Origin: Veillonella magna DSM 19857
Lineage (GTDB): Bacteria; Bacillota; Negativicutes; Veillonellales; Veillonellaceae
Reading direction: 5' to 3'
DNA length: 64,000 bases
NCBI RefSeq assembly: GCF_000428745.1
Contig: NZ_AUAN01000004.1
Coordinates: 1 to 64,000, forward strand
Shown here: positions 37,376 to 46,607 of the stretch, in pieces
Numbering within the stretch: the stretch's first letter is position 1
Layout of the letters: every line of letters starts with the position of its first letter
Program-made: the position numbers and the translations under genes
Notes under the pieces: generated by a model
What the model saw: the letters and a program-made list of their open reading frames with translations, nothing else
Databases searched by the model: none
What the model was told of the DNA's origin: nothing

Positions 37376-37633
37376 TTAGAGTAAATCAATCAGCGGATTA
37401 GCAAATACCAATACAATGGCAATAACGGCAGCAATAATCGGCACGGATTCAATCAAACCAACCGAAATAAGCATGTTCGTTAACAATTTACCTGCATTTT
37501 CAGGCTGACGAGACATGCCTTCCAATGCTTTTCCCGTAGCCAAACCGTCACCGATAGCGGCCCCGATAGCGGCAAAACCGATTGCCAAGCCGGCGCTGAT
37601 AGCCGAGATAGCGAGTACAAATGCTTTTTCCAT
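37376..37633 (-). CDS. atpE: ATP synthase F0, c subunit with two carboxylates
   Basis: Rotor-ring hairpin of 85 residues with two membrane helices joined by the loop SRQPENAGK. The ion-binding carboxylate is E62 (LIESVPII), followed by S63 as in sodium-type c subunits. Helix one has D29 in GAAIGDGLATGK, at the position (33 residues before the Glu) where sodium-type rings such as Ilyobacter have Gln32. A second membrane carboxylate at this position is known from Fusobacterium nucleatum (Glu32/Glu65). The Thr67 and Tyr70 equivalents are not kept. Hence a sodium-capable or mixed ring is likely but not certain. The ATG at 37633 follows GAGGAGG. Confidence 0.97.
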   Translation of the reverse strand: MEKAFVLAISAISAGLAIGFAAIGAAIGDGLATGKALEGMSRQPENAGKLLTNMLISVGLIESVPIIAAVIAIVLVFANPLIDLL

Positions 37634-37657
37634 AATAAGATTCCTCCTCAAATGTAA

Positions 37658-38329
37658 TTAATGTTCTTCACCTATACTCATGCCCAAATAGGACGTTACT
37701 AAGATTGTGAATACAAATGCCTGAATGATACCTACCACCAAGCTGAAAGCAAGCCAAATTATCGGCGTCAAATACGGCGATAAGTAATTGAGTACTTCCA
37801 ACATGATTTCACCGGCCAAAATATTGCCAAACAAACGGAAAGACAGCGTAATCGGTTTTGCCACTTCTTCCAGTAGGTTAATGACAATAAACGGCGCAAA
37901 CGGTTGTAAGTAGTGTTTAAAATACCCCGGCCCGTGGGCCTTAATACCGACAAACCAAACGATGACCGAACTGGTCAAAGCTAATCCTAATGTCGTATTT
38001 AAGTCATTTGTCGGCGATGCCAAAATGTGCGGACTCGGAATTAATCCCAACTCATTACTGATGAGCAAAAACAAGAAATACGTAAACAGAATTGAACTAA
38101 CCAATCCCCAATACTTGCCTAAACTTGGTTTAAGCTGTCCTGCCAAGCCTTCCAAAATGAGTTCCATCACATTTTGTGTCCCTCGTGGCACCATGGCGCG
38201 TTTACGCGTAGCCAACCAACCGATAAGTATAACTATAGCCATAACCAGCCAAGTCATATACAACGTGTCCATATTAAAGGACATTCCGGCAAAATGGGCT
38301 ATAGTATGGTGCCCTGCGTGCAGTTCCAT
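37658..38329 (-). CDS. atpB: ATP synthase F0, a subunit
   Basis: Stator channel subunit, 223 residues, five to six membrane helices. The essential Arg is in PITLSFRLFGNILAGEI and the C-terminal helix reads GIIQAFVFTILVTSYLG; NELGLIPSPHILASPT and the GTQNVMELILEGL segment are also typical. Between atpI and atpE. Confidence 0.98.
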   Translation of the reverse strand: MELHAGHHTIAHFAGMSFNMDTLYMTWLVMAIVILIGWLATRKRAMVPRGTQNVMELILEGLAGQLKPSLGKYWGLVSSILFTYFLFLLISNELGLIPSPHILASPTNDLNTTLGLALTSSVIVWFVGIKAHGPGYFKHYLQPFAPFIVINLLEEVAKPITLSFRLFGNILAGEIMLEVLNYLSPYLTPIIWLAFSLVVGIIQAFVFTILVTSYLGMSIGEEH

Positions 38330-38364
38330 ACTTCCACCTCCCTCCTATGCACCTAATCTACTAG

Positions 38365-38745
38365 CTAACGGGGCAATGACTTGCGCCTCTGTCCCAACCA
38401 ATAATCAAGATATTGTAACGGTGTGAGTAATATCATCCCTGCCAGTACCCCCAGCATATGCACACCCGGTATGCGGGTAGCAATCGCTGTCATAGCCAGA
38501 ACCAGAATGAATCGGCTCACTACTGTCATTCGAATTTTATTTTTCAACTTTTCCGGTGGTATATCCGGCCAACGTCTCACTTGTGCTGCTAAAATAACGA
38601 AATACACACAATTTGTACCTCCGCCCCACAGCCAGCCACCAACGAACCGCGCTCCGCCACCGACATAAAGAAGTACGGCTATGACGATTGTCGTAATGAC
38701 CAATAATTTGAGCATGCGCTGCACATACTGTTGATATACTTCCAT
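38365..38745 (-). CDS. atpI: ATP synthase subunit I-like protein
   Basis: A 126-residue protein with four predicted membrane helices (KLLVITTIVIAVLLYVGGG; WGGGTNCVYFVILAAQVRR; FILVLAMTAIATRI; LGVLAGMILLTPLQYLDYWL). Position between a short AtpZ-like gene and atpB matches AtpI, which helps assemble the c ring and may take part in ion (magnesium) handling. Sequence similarity in this family is weak, so the name rests on topology plus location. Confidence 0.85.
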   Translation of the reverse strand: MEVYQQYVQRMLKLLVITTIVIAVLLYVGGGARFVGGWLWGGGTNCVYFVILAAQVRRWPDIPPEKLKNKIRMTVVSRFILVLAMTAIATRIPGVHMLGVLAGMILLTPLQYLDYWLGQRRKSLPR

Positions 38746-38770
38746 GCGTACCTCTCAAATAACTTACGTC

Positions 38771-38983
38771 TCATCGTCGCCCCGCTGCTTGCTTGATGAT
38801 AGACCACAAACCGGTTATGCCGCCCCATAGACCACCTATCAACAAACACCACGGTGATGATCCCAGCCAAGCATCTGCCCGACTGCCCAGGAATAGGCCA
38901 AGAGCAATGCAGACAACCATAGTCATACCCGCAGTGGCCGCCACACTGACAGCCTGCCATATATCAGACCTATCCTGTTTCAT
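38771..38983 (-). CDS. atpZ: AtpZ-like small membrane protein
   Basis: A 70-residue protein with two membrane helices (VAATAGMTMVVCIALGLFLG and LLIGGLWGGITGLWSIIK) split by the short polar stretch SRADAWLGSSP, the layout of the AtpZ/AtpI family (F0F1-ATPase subunit). It heads the atp operon. In other bacteria AtpZ and AtpI together are proposed to form a Mg or Ca channel or aid assembly. Start ATG preceded by GGGGTGA. Confidence 0.85.
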   Translation of the reverse strand: MKQDRSDIWQAVSVAATAGMTMVVCIALGLFLGSRADAWLGSSPWCLLIGGLWGGITGLWSIIKQAAGRR

Positions 38984-39345
38984 GACGTCACCCCGTTTAT
39001 TGTCGCACTATTTCGTCCTCGTATAGTAATAGTGTCACACATTCTACGATGTGTTTTACTATACCACTATTAATACTGTACTATTATAGCATTGTTCTTC
39101 AAATAAACTCTAATTACTTAAACTGATAGAAAACTAGATTTTTTGATATAACAATCAATTATAGCTAGTGTATTGATAAATAAATGTCTTATTTTATCGC
39201 ATTCATACTGTATATGCAAAAAAATCATCATTTATCTTATTTCGTCTTCGACAGATGGATATATTCTTTCATCTCACTATTCCCTGACAATATAATACAG
39301 CTTTCTATCAGCCATGATTTTCAACCTATTAGTTCTACCGTTCAA
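38984..39345 (-). promoter_or_regulatory. atp operon leader and promoter region
   Basis: No gene in this 362-bp stretch. A minus-strand TATAAT lies at 39088-39083 with no good -35. Downstream of it is a two-tier hairpin: GTATAGTAA (39021-39029)/TTACTATAC (39056-39064) and ACACAT (39037-39042)/ATGTGT (39049-39054), which would lie in the 5' leader about 40 nt before atpZ. No clear terminator for wecB is seen in the AT-rich remainder. Confidence 0.4.
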
Positions 39346-40491
39346 TTAGTAGCCAAATCGATCAGGGCGCTTACCACTGTTCAACAATTCAAAACGCAAT
39401 GCTTCAATAATACGCCGCGAAGCCTCCCCGTCACCATAAGGATTAACGGAGTTCGCCATAGATGCATAAGCTTCCTTATCCGATAATAAACGTCGAGCCG
39501 TCATAAACACTGCTTCCTCATCAGTACCTACCAATTTAACGGTTCCCGCTGTTACCGCTTCCGGTCGCTCTGTCGTATTGCGTAATACTAGTACAGGCTT
39601 CCCCAACGCCGGTGCCTCTTCCTGTATGCCCCCGGAGTCAGTCATCAGTAAGTATGAACGTGCCATCAAATTAGCGAATGGTTCGTATTCCAAGGGATCA
39701 ATAAGATGTACTCTTTCTGTATCGCCTAGTTCTTCGGCCACTATGCTCCGTACCTTCGGATTGCGATGTACCGGGAAAACTACCTCAATATCATCAAATT
39801 CATGTACCAATCGACGGATAGCTCGATATACGTGACGCATCGGCTCGCCTAAATTTTCACGGCGATGTGTTGTCACGAGAATAATGCGTTTCTGTTCATA
39901 ATCAAGACTATTCAGCAGTTCTTCTTCAAAATGGTACCCTTCCTTCACAGTTGTACGCAGCGCATCAATAACTGTATTCCCCGTCACATACAGGTGTTCG
40001 GAAGAAATATTTTCTTTTAGAAGATTCTTTTCCGCACTGCTGGTAGGCGAAAAATGGTATGTAGTTAAAGAGCCGGTCAATTTTCGATTCATTTCTTCTG
40101 GGAAAGGAGAATAAATGTTGCCCGTCCGCAGGCCTGCTTCTACATGACCTACAGGGATTTCCTGATAAAATGCAGCCAATGCTCCGGCAAAAGTTGTTGT
40201 CGTATCGCCATGCACCAATACCACATCAGGCTTTGCTTCTTCCAACACGTCTTTAAGCCCTAATAAGGCCTTCGTCGTCACGTCATATAAAGTCTGGCCG
40301 GCACTCATAATATTGAGATCATAATCCGGTGTAATAGAAAATAAATGCAATACCTGATCTAACATTTCTCGGTGCTGTGCCGTTACCGTCACAATCGCCT
40401 CCATATCCGGCGCTGCTTCCAAGGCTTTTACTACTGGTGCCATTTTGATTGCCTCCGGCCTAGTACCGAATACCGTCATTACTTTTAACAT
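39346..40491 (-). CDS. wecB: UDP-N-acetylglucosamine 2-epimerase (non-hydrolysing)
   Basis: Interconverts UDP-GlcNAc and UDP-ManNAc for surface polysaccharide or teichoic-acid-like linkage units. In 381 residues: FGTRPEAIKMAPV at the N-terminus, VLVHGDTTTTFAGALA, VGHVEAGLRTGNIYSPFPEE and the nucleotide-binding MTDSGGIQEEAPALGKPVL. All catalytic segments look intact. The ATG follows GGGAGGT. It follows the tagO/wecA-type gene by 129 bp, consistent with one pathway. Confidence 0.96.
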   Translation of the reverse strand: MLKVMTVFGTRPEAIKMAPVVKALEAAPDMEAIVTVTAQHREMLDQVLHLFSITPDYDLNIMSAGQTLYDVTTKALLGLKDVLEEAKPDVVLVHGDTTTTFAGALAAFYQEIPVGHVEAGLRTGNIYSPFPEEMNRKLTGSLTTYHFSPTSSAEKNLLKENISSEHLYVTGNTVIDALRTTVKEGYHFEEELLNSLDYEQKRIILVTTHRRENLGEPMRHVYRAIRRLVHEFDDIEVVFPVHRNPKVRSIVAEELGDTERVHLIDPLEYEPFANLMARSYLLMTDSGGIQEEAPALGKPVLVLRNTTERPEAVTAGTVKLVGTDEEAVFMTARRLLSDKEAYASMANSVNPYGDGEASRRIIEALRFELLNSGKRPDRFGY

Positions 40492-40587
40492 GATATACCT
40501 CCCACCTGTGCTTAACTTCTATGCATAGTCTCTTTTACATTAGAAAAGTCAGCTACCTTGATTTATAAAAGCTATCCTATATGTGAT

Positions 40588-40620
40588 GAAGGCGCCTGCC
40601 CCTAATGGGGCAAGGCGCTT
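40588..40620. terminator. Hairpin between tagO and wecB, weak terminator
   Basis: AAGGCGCCTGCCCC (about 40589-40602) pairs with GGGGCAAGGCGCTT (about 40607-40620) with one bulge; on the minus strand no good T-run follows, so it may only attenuate or process the tagO-wecB transcript. Confidence 0.45.
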
Positions 40621-41688
40621 TTATTTGTTGTCCTTCCCGGCCATTTGCGCTCGCTGTCGATCCAAAGCTAATACCGCTTTATCCTTTGCGATAACACCTA
40701 GTTTGGTCGCCACAATGACACACGCAAGCAGAATTGCCGCTACCAGCGCAATTCCAACCAGAATATTTACTTTTGCCACGATAACCGCTACACAACCGAG
40801 TACCGTCGTCACTGCATACATCAATAACACTGCCTGTTTTTGTGTAAGCCCCATGGCCAATAGGCGGTGATGTACATGCCCCTTATCCGGTTTAAATACC
40901 GGACGATTGTTAATTTTACGACGAATAATCGCAAAGGTAGTATCCAAAATCGGAAGCCCCAATACAATAACCGGCACCACTAAAGATACGGTTGCCGCTG
41001 TCTTTACTGCGCCAATAACCGATACGGCCGCCATCGTGTAACCAAGGAGCATACTTCCGGTGTCGCCCATAAAAATCTTGGCAGGGTTAAAATTATAGCG
41101 TAAAAAACCACAAGCTGCTCCGGCCAATGCCATTGTTACCAAAGCCAAATCGCTTTGACCAATTTGCAGAAGTACCGTAAAGATAGCAATACAGGAAATC
41201 AAAGAAATTCCTGCAGCCAAACCATCAAGCCCATCAATTAAATTCACAATATTTGTAAAGCCTACAATCCAAAAAATTGTTAACGGAATAGAGAAGTAAT
41301 CGAGATAAATCATTTGCCCCCATGGATTGGTAATAAACTCTACTTTATCGCCGAAGGCTACCAATACTGCTGCTGCCAATATCTGCCCTAATAATTTAGT
41401 TTTAGGACCAATTTGCTTAACATCATCCCATACGCCAACGGCAATCAAGATGATTGAGCCCACAATAAGACCCATCACCGAAGACAGATCTGACACAGTA
41501 GCAACTACAGCTACAATATAACCAATAAAGATTGCTAACCCACCTAAACGTGGGATGGAGCCATGATGCACTTTACGGGCATCCGGCACATCCATCGCAC
41601 CTACGCGTACTGCCAATCGTTTAATTATCGGTGTCAAGACATAGGTAACGAACAATGCCGTTACAAATGCTAATACGTACACCGTCAT
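40621..41688 (-). CDS. tagO: Undecaprenyl-phosphate GlcNAc-1-phosphate transferase (TagO/WecA type)
   Basis: Membrane enzyme that loads GlcNAc-1-P onto undecaprenyl phosphate to begin surface glycan synthesis. In 355 residues with about ten hydrophobic segments: DVPDARKVHHGSIPRLGG, NIVNLIDGLDGLAAGIS (catalytic Asp-rich loop), NPAKIFMGDTGSMLLGY and KPDKGHVHHRLLAMG, the HHR motif that separates TagO/WecA from MraY. The ATG at 41688 follows GAGGAGGTG; the seven codons before it precede the ribosome-binding site. Works with wecB downstream. Confidence 0.93.
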   Translation of the reverse strand: MTVYVLAFVTALFVTYVLTPIIKRLAVRVGAMDVPDARKVHHGSIPRLGGLAIFIGYIVAVVATVSDLSSVMGLIVGSIILIAVGVWDDVKQIGPKTKLLGQILAAAVLVAFGDKVEFITNPWGQMIYLDYFSIPLTIFWIVGFTNIVNLIDGLDGLAAGISLISCIAIFTVLLQIGQSDLALVTMALAGAACGFLRYNFNPAKIFMGDTGSMLLGYTMAAVSVIGAVKTAATVSLVVPVIVLGLPILDTTFAIIRRKINNRPVFKPDKGHVHHRLLAMGLTQKQAVLLMYAVTTVLGCVAVIVAKVNILVGIALVAAILLACVIVATKLGVIAKDKAVLALDRQRAQMAGKDNK

Positions 41689-41712
41689 TTGAGCACCTCC
41701 TCGTGCCACCCT

Positions 41713-43071
41713 TTAGTTCGTCAAACTACGTACGGGCGCCGGAATCCGGCCGCCTCGATTGATAAATTCCTCAGCACTGAACGGGCTGACTTCAATAATC
41801 GGACAATACCCCAATAGTCCACCAAACTCAACAACATCGCCTACTCCTTTTCCCGGTACGGGAATAAGACGTACTGCTGTTGTCTTATTATTTATCATGC
41901 CAATAGCTGCTTCATCGGCAATAATCGCCGATATCGTCGCTGCCGACGTATCGCCGGGCACAGCAATCATATCAAGACCTACCGAGCATACGCAGGTCAT
42001 TGCTTCTAATTTCTCAAGGCTTAGACTTCCTACCGATACAGCATCAATCATGCCTTTATCCTCACTGACTGGAATAAATGCACCACTGAGTCCGCCTACG
42101 TGAGAGGACGCCATAAGACCACCCTTTTTAACGGCATCATTTAAAAGCGCTAATGCAGCCGTCGTACCATGCGCTCCGCAAGAAGTAATTCCCATCTCCT
42201 CCAATACATGAGCCACCGAATCACCGACTGCCGGTGTCGGGGCTAAGGAAAGATCAATAATACCGAAAGGCTTTCCTAAACGGCGCGATGCCTCCTGTGC
42301 TACCAATTGCCCTACGCGGGTAATTTTAAAAGCCGTACGCTTAATCGTTTCCGCTACTACATCAAACGGCTTACCACGTACCGCTTCCAACGCATGTTTT
42401 ACTACCCCCGGGCCACTGACACCGACGCTGATGGTCGTATCACCTTCCGTAACGCCGTGGAAGGCACCGGCCATAAACGGATTATCTTCAACGGGATTGC
42501 AGAAAATAACCAACTTCGCGCAACCAAAGGCATCTCTATCAGCAGTAAGCTCTGCCGTCTGCTTAACAACGCGTCCCATCTCAGCCACTGCGTCCATATT
42601 GATCCCCGCTTTAGTAGAACCGATGCCGACGGAACTGCACACTAAATCCGTCAAGGCCAATGCTTCCGGAATAGACGCTATCAAACGTCGATCTCCTTCG
42701 GTGTACCCTTTCGACACCAATGCGGAAAATCCACCGATAAAGTTAACACCAATCTCTTTAGCTGCTCTATCAAGCGCCTTGGCCACCGGTACATAATCTT
42801 TCAAGTCACTACCGCCGGCTACAATCGATATAGGAGTCACCGATACGCGCTTATTAATAATCGGTACACCGAACTCGCGTTCGATTGCTTCACCAGTAGC
42901 TACCAATTCCTTCGCTTCCCGTACGATATGATCATAAATATTATCGCAAAGGCGACGACCATCCGTAGCTGTACATCCCAACAAGCTGATGCCCATAGTA
43001 ATAGTTCGCACATCCAGCTTATTTTCGTGGATCATTGCATTAGTTTCCAAGATATTTTCTATACTTAGCAT
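41713..43071 (-). CDS. UPF0210 (PFL-like, DUF711) protein
   Basis: A 452-residue cytosolic protein of the UPF0210/DUF711 family, often annotated PFL family protein. Seen: [58 protein letters not shown] and [15 protein letters not shown], all typical. The biochemical role is not established. It follows the ACT-domain protein UPF0237 by 8 bp, the same pair found in many Gram-positive bacteria, so the two probably work together, the ACT partner perhaps sensing an amino acid. Confidence 0.93.
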   Translation of the reverse strand: MLSIENILETNAMIHENKLDVRTITMGISLLGCTATDGRRLCDNIYDHIVREAKELVATGEAIEREFGVPIINKRVSVTPISIVAGGSDLKDYVPVAKALDRAAKEIGVNFIGGFSALVSKGYTEGDRRLIASIPEALALTDLVCSSVGIGSTKAGINMDAVAEMGRVVKQTAELTADRDAFGCAKLVIFCNPVEDNPFMAGAFHGVTEGDTTISVGVSGPGVVKHALEAVRGKPFDVVAETIKRTAFKITRVGQLVAQEASRRLGKPFGIIDLSLAPTPAVGDSVAHVLEEMGITSCGAHGTTAALALLNDAVKKGGLMASSHVGGLSGAFIPVSEDKGMIDAVSVGSLSLEKLEAMTCVCSVGLDMIAVPGDTSAATISAIIADEAAIGMINNKTTAVRLIPVPGKGVGDVVEFGGLLGYCPIIEVSPFSAEEFINRGGRIPAPVRSLTN

Positions 43072-43079
43072 AGTATCAC

Positions 43080-43349
43080 CTACCCTACGCGGTGCATGCT
43101 AAGAAAAATATCTGCATGCTGTGCTCGTACCTGCACACCTAATGCATCCCCTACCTTAGCCAAGGCCTGTTGAATATGCTCCAAATCAGATGCATCTGAG
43201 GCTTCACACATCATAATCATATTGAACATGCCATCTAAAATCGTCTGATTAATAGATACGATGTTCACTTCATTTTCCGCCAATGTTGTTGCCACACCGG
43301 CCGTTATCCCTACTCGATCCAACCCTACTACCGTCACTACCAGTTTCAT
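43080..43349 (-). CDS. UPF0237 ACT-domain protein
   Basis: An 89-residue stand-alone ACT domain: [43 protein letters not shown] domains bind amino acids and regulate partners. The ATG at 43349 follows GAAGGTGG; a GTG three codons earlier overlaps that site. Always a neighbour of UPF0210 in the genomes I know, here upstream by 8 bp and preceded by a promoter. Confidence 0.92.
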   Translation of the reverse strand: MKLVVTVVGLDRVGITAGVATTLAENEVNIVSINQTILDGMFNMIMMCEASDASDLEHIQQALAKVGDALGVQVRAQHADIFLSMHRVG

Positions 43350-43429
43350 GTGATCCACCTTCTCTTTCCTCTCTAAAGGAAATAGGCCACTGTCAATACA
43401 AAGGCCTTATTTTCTCAAAATACAGGGTT

Positions 43430-43458
43430 ATTATATCACACTCGGTGCCGGTTGATAA
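43430..43458 (-). promoter_or_regulatory. Promoter of the UPF0237-UPF0210-tagO group
   Basis: Minus strand TTATCA (43458-43453), 17 bp, TATAAT (43435-43430) with an extended TG element (TG-A-TATAAT). Confidence 0.55.
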
Positions 43459-43528
43459 ACAAAAACACGCTATCTCTTTATCCGCAACCATTACCTGCCT
43501 CAATGCATTACTTTGCATGGTAGCTCTA

Positions 43529-45154
43529 TTACGGACGTGCCGCATCATCCACAATACGCTGACCTTCTTTGATTAACGCATCCAGCGTTGCCTCACCGGC
43601 AAAGGTTTCCGCATATATCTTGTACAGATTTTCTGTACCCGACGGTCGAGCTACCAACCAGCTATTAACCGTAGTCAGTTTAAGACCGCCAATATCTAGC
43701 GCCTCATGATATGCCGTTGTCCGCACTTCTTCCAGGGTCTCACCGGCTAAAGTATCTGCGACAACATCGTTACCGGATAAATGGGATAATACGTCCTTTG
43801 TTTCTGCATCACAAGCTGTATCCACACGTGTAAATATCGGCGTACCGTAGTCCTTCGTCAATGCCTCATATAACCGTGCCGGTGATTGACCCGTAGTTGC
43901 CAACATTTCCATAGCCAATAGTCCCATAATCATTCCGTCCTTGTCCGTAGTCCATACGGTGCCATCTTTTTTCAAGAACGACGCGCCTGCACTTTCTTCA
44001 CCGCCAATACCAATGGTTCCATCAAAGAGGAGCGGCGCAAAATATTTAAATCCTACCGGTACTTCATAAACGGGAATGTGCTTATCATTACAGAACCGAT
44101 CTACCAAGCCGGTAACTACTACCGTCTTGCCAAAACCTTTGCCTTGCCATGACCGCGTCCCAAACAAATACGCCCCTGCTGTCACGAGAAAATGATTAGC
44201 CGGCAACAAACCTTCTGCTGTTACAATCCCATACCGATCATAATCAGGGTCGTTTCCTACCGCTAAATCATACGCACCGATGCCGGCAATCACTTCTGCC
44301 ATCGCGTAGGCAGAGGAGCAATCCATCCGCACCACACCATCATGATCATAGGCCATAAAACTAAATGTGGGATCCGCTTCACTGTTGATAATTGTCAGGT
44401 CCAGCTGGTACATATCACGAATCGCTTCCCAATACGCACCACCGCTACCGCCCAAAGCATTAATCAACACATGGGGACGCGCCTTTTGAATCGCTGTCAT
44501 ATCAATAATTTGAGGCAATTCTTCCACATAGAGCCGCTTGAAGGGATATTCCACCTGCAGCTCCGGTGGAATTTCATCAACAGCAATACGTTTAATTCCT
44601 TTACCACCAGCCACAATATACGCATTGGCTTTTTCTTCGATGCGTTTTGTAATCGATGTATCCGCCGGTCCACCATTAAGAGGATTGTATTTAATACCGC
44701 CGTTATCGGGCGGATTATGAGACGGCGTAATAATCAGACCGTCTGACTTTTTGTCACGATTTTCATTATATCGGATAATAGCCCGCGATACACTAGGCGT
44801 CGGTACATAGCCTGCATCTTCATCCACGCCGGCTACAACACCGTTACCGGCTAACACCTCCAACACCGTAGCCAACGCCGGCGACGATAACAAATGAGTA
44901 TCGGCCCCTACAAAACACAGCGCCGTTGCGCCGAACTCGTTACGCAAATCACAAACAGCTTGTGCAATAGCCGCCACATGTAAGTCATTAAAACTTGTAT
45001 CCTGCGCTCGGCCACGATGTCCTGATGTTCCGAATGCCACACGCTGCCGCTTATCATCTGCCTCCGGTACCTTGCTGTAATAGGCCTCTACCAACTCATC
45101 TGGATTAATCAAATCTTCCTGTTGTACCTTCTTACCCGCCAACGGATGAATCAT
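43529..45154 (-). CDS. pgm: Phosphoglucomutase (alpha-D-glucose specific)
   Basis: Interconverts glucose 1-phosphate and glucose 6-phosphate. In 541 residues: RVAFGTSGHRG near the start, the phosphoserine loop LIITPSHNPPDNGG, the metal-binding VGNDPDYDRYG, the sugar loop GGEESAGASF and the phosphate-binding VARPSGTENLYKIY at the C-terminus. This is the complete alpha-PGM set. The ATG at 45154 follows AAAGGGG; the frame extends 18 codons upstream without a site. It begins 55 bp after the YitT gene stop and is probably cotranscribed with it. Confidence 0.95.
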   Translation of the reverse strand: MIHPLAGKKVQQEDLINPDELVEAYYSKVPEADDKRQRVAFGTSGHRGRAQDTSFNDLHVAAIAQAVCDLRNEFGATALCFVGADTHLLSSPALATVLEVLAGNGVVAGVDEDAGYVPTPSVSRAIIRYNENRDKKSDGLIITPSHNPPDNGGIKYNPLNGGPADTSITKRIEEKANAYIVAGGKGIKRIAVDEIPPELQVEYPFKRLYVEELPQIIDMTAIQKARPHVLINALGGSGGAYWEAIRDMYQLDLTIINSEADPTFSFMAYDHDGVVRMDCSSAYAMAEVIAGIGAYDLAVGNDPDYDRYGIVTAEGLLPANHFLVTAGAYLFGTRSWQGKGFGKTVVVTGLVDRFCNDKHIPVYEVPVGFKYFAPLLFDGTIGIGGEESAGASFLKKDGTVWTTDKDGMIMGLLAMEMLATTGQSPARLYEALTKDYGTPIFTRVDTACDAETKDVLSHLSGNDVVADTLAGETLEEVRTTAYHEALDIGGLKLTTVNSWLVARPSGTENLYKIYAETFAGEATLDALIKEGQRIVDDAARP

Positions 45155-45209
45155 AACCTGTACCCCTTTCATGGGCGACCTGCCGTCGCCACCGCTTTCA
45201 TCTATCACT

Positions 45210-46265
45210 TTATTTTTTCTCCGCAGCCGTAGCTGCTTCCTTATTTATTGGTTTTTCTGCAGCAATTGCCGATGTACTCTCTTGCTCTGCGTTTACCGCC
45301 ATGTGATTGTCTTGGGATTTTTCATAATCAGTCTTCACAGTATTGTGTTCATGACCACATTCCGTACAAACACCTTCGTGAAGAGCCTGCTGCACTGCCT
45401 GTTGCGGTTCCGGTAAACTGCCAAAGGTGAATCCCCGTCCGATAACCTCGGCCGCATCGGTGATGAGCAAGAACGCAGATGGATCCTCTTCTTGAACCGC
45501 TGCTTTTAACTTTGCCACCTGCATTAAGCCAACCACAACTAAAATGACCTGCTTATGCTGATGCGTATAAGCCCCTTCGCCATTTAAAATCGTCGCCCCA
45601 CGGCCGATATGATGAATAATCAAATCACAAATTTTATACGGCTTATAAGAAATAATAAAAATGGCTTTTCGCTGACTGAAACCAACGATAACCTTATTCG
45701 TAATAATCGCCGAAATATATAGGCTTACCAGAGTAATCGCCGCCGGTTCCACACCAACAATGGCCGCCGAAATCACGAGAATAACCATGTTAATGGCAAA
45801 GACGATACTTCCCATCTGCAAACCATAGTACTTACGAATAATCAATGCAATCGGGTCAAGACCACCCGTATTGCCGCCGGAACGATAAACAACCCCAAGG
45901 CCGAGTCCACATGTTATCCCGCCTAGGATAGCTCCGACCAACGGTTCTTGTGTTAAGCTATAGTCTTGCAAAAAGGCGAATTCATTAATCGTAAACGATG
46001 AAATAGCCGTACCAATGAGTGTAATCATCAAATGCCAGCGCCCCAGCCATCGATACGCAGCATACAAAATCGGTATATTTAAAACCAAATTCAGCGTACC
46101 AATAGGAACTCCGGTCAAATAGAACAGCATCAACGCTATACCGCTGATACCGCCGCCAACTAATTTATGCGGCACAATGAACGCATTAATACCGATTGCA
46201 AATAATACGGCACCAATGGTAATAAGCACTACTGTTCTCGCTGTGGGACCCCACTTTGTCAGCAT
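45210..46265 (-). CDS. YitT family membrane protein with cysteine-bearing tail
   Basis: A paralogue of the protein at 7239-8126. Five to six membrane segments (IGAVLFAIGINAFIVPHKL; GNTGGLDPIALIIRKYY), the C-terminal DUF2179 domain (KAIFIISYKPYKI onward), then a hydrophilic tail of about 68 residues absent from the first copy, starting SLPEPQQAV and including GVCTECGHEH, a possible metal-binding CxxC-H-H cluster. The ATG at 46265 follows AAGGAGG; 42 upstream codons in frame lie in the leader. The tail ends in low-complexity A/E/K sequence. Function unknown. Confidence 0.85.
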   Translation of the reverse strand: MLTKWGPTARTVVLITIGAVLFAIGINAFIVPHKLVGGGISGIALMLFYLTGVPIGTLNLVLNIPILYAAYRWLGRWHLMITLIGTAISSFTINEFAFLQDYSLTQEPLVGAILGGITCGLGLGVVYRSGGNTGGLDPIALIIRKYYGLQMGSIVFAINMVILVISAAIVGVEPAAITLVSLYISAIITNKVIVGFSQRKAIFIISYKPYKICDLIIHHIGRGATILNGEGAYTHQHKQVILVVVGLMQVAKLKAAVQEEDPSAFLLITDAAEVIGRGFTFGSLPEPQQAVQQALHEGVCTECGHEHNTVKTDYEKSQDNHMAVNAEQESTSAIAAEKPINKEAATAAEKK

Positions 46266-46411
46266 GATAACCTCCTTCAAGACTACCCATGTTACGTTGT
46301 GTTCGATCCGATAACTTGCTCGCAGACCGCCTACATATAAAAGTATATGCATCTGCGCCGCGTCGAGAGTACATCCGTAACTTCTTCGCATACGCCGATG
46401 CTTGCAAGTAC

Positions 46412-46440
46412 ATCATAATATAAACTGTCATATAAATCAA
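46412..46440 (-). promoter_or_regulatory. Promoter of the second YitT gene
   Basis: Minus strand TTGATT (46440-46435), 17 bp, TATGAT (46417-46412), leaving a leader of about 140 nt before 46265. The stretch 46266-46607 otherwise holds only this and the ispE promoter. Confidence 0.5.
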
Positions 46441-46491
46441 TAAAAACCAGTTATTATGCCCTTTCTCAGGATTATCACTATCCCTTTACTA

Positions 46492-46520
46492 TTGCAAATT
46501 TCATGTAGAATTGCTATATT
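46492..46520 (+). promoter_or_regulatory. ispE promoter
   Basis: TTGCAA (46492-46497), 17 bp, TATATT (46515-46520), about 80 nt before the ATG. Confidence 0.5.
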
Positions 46521-46607
46521 ACAAATAGATAAATATTAAGGTAGCTGTCCACGCGGATACGACACGAGGCCGCTACTTTAACAGATGACGTAAGAAGGAG
46601 ACCAGTT

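Noticed and set aside
39184-39486. Plus-strand open frame in the atp-wecB gap
   Set aside because: Half of it is antisense to wecB, no ribosome-binding site, AT-rich bias.
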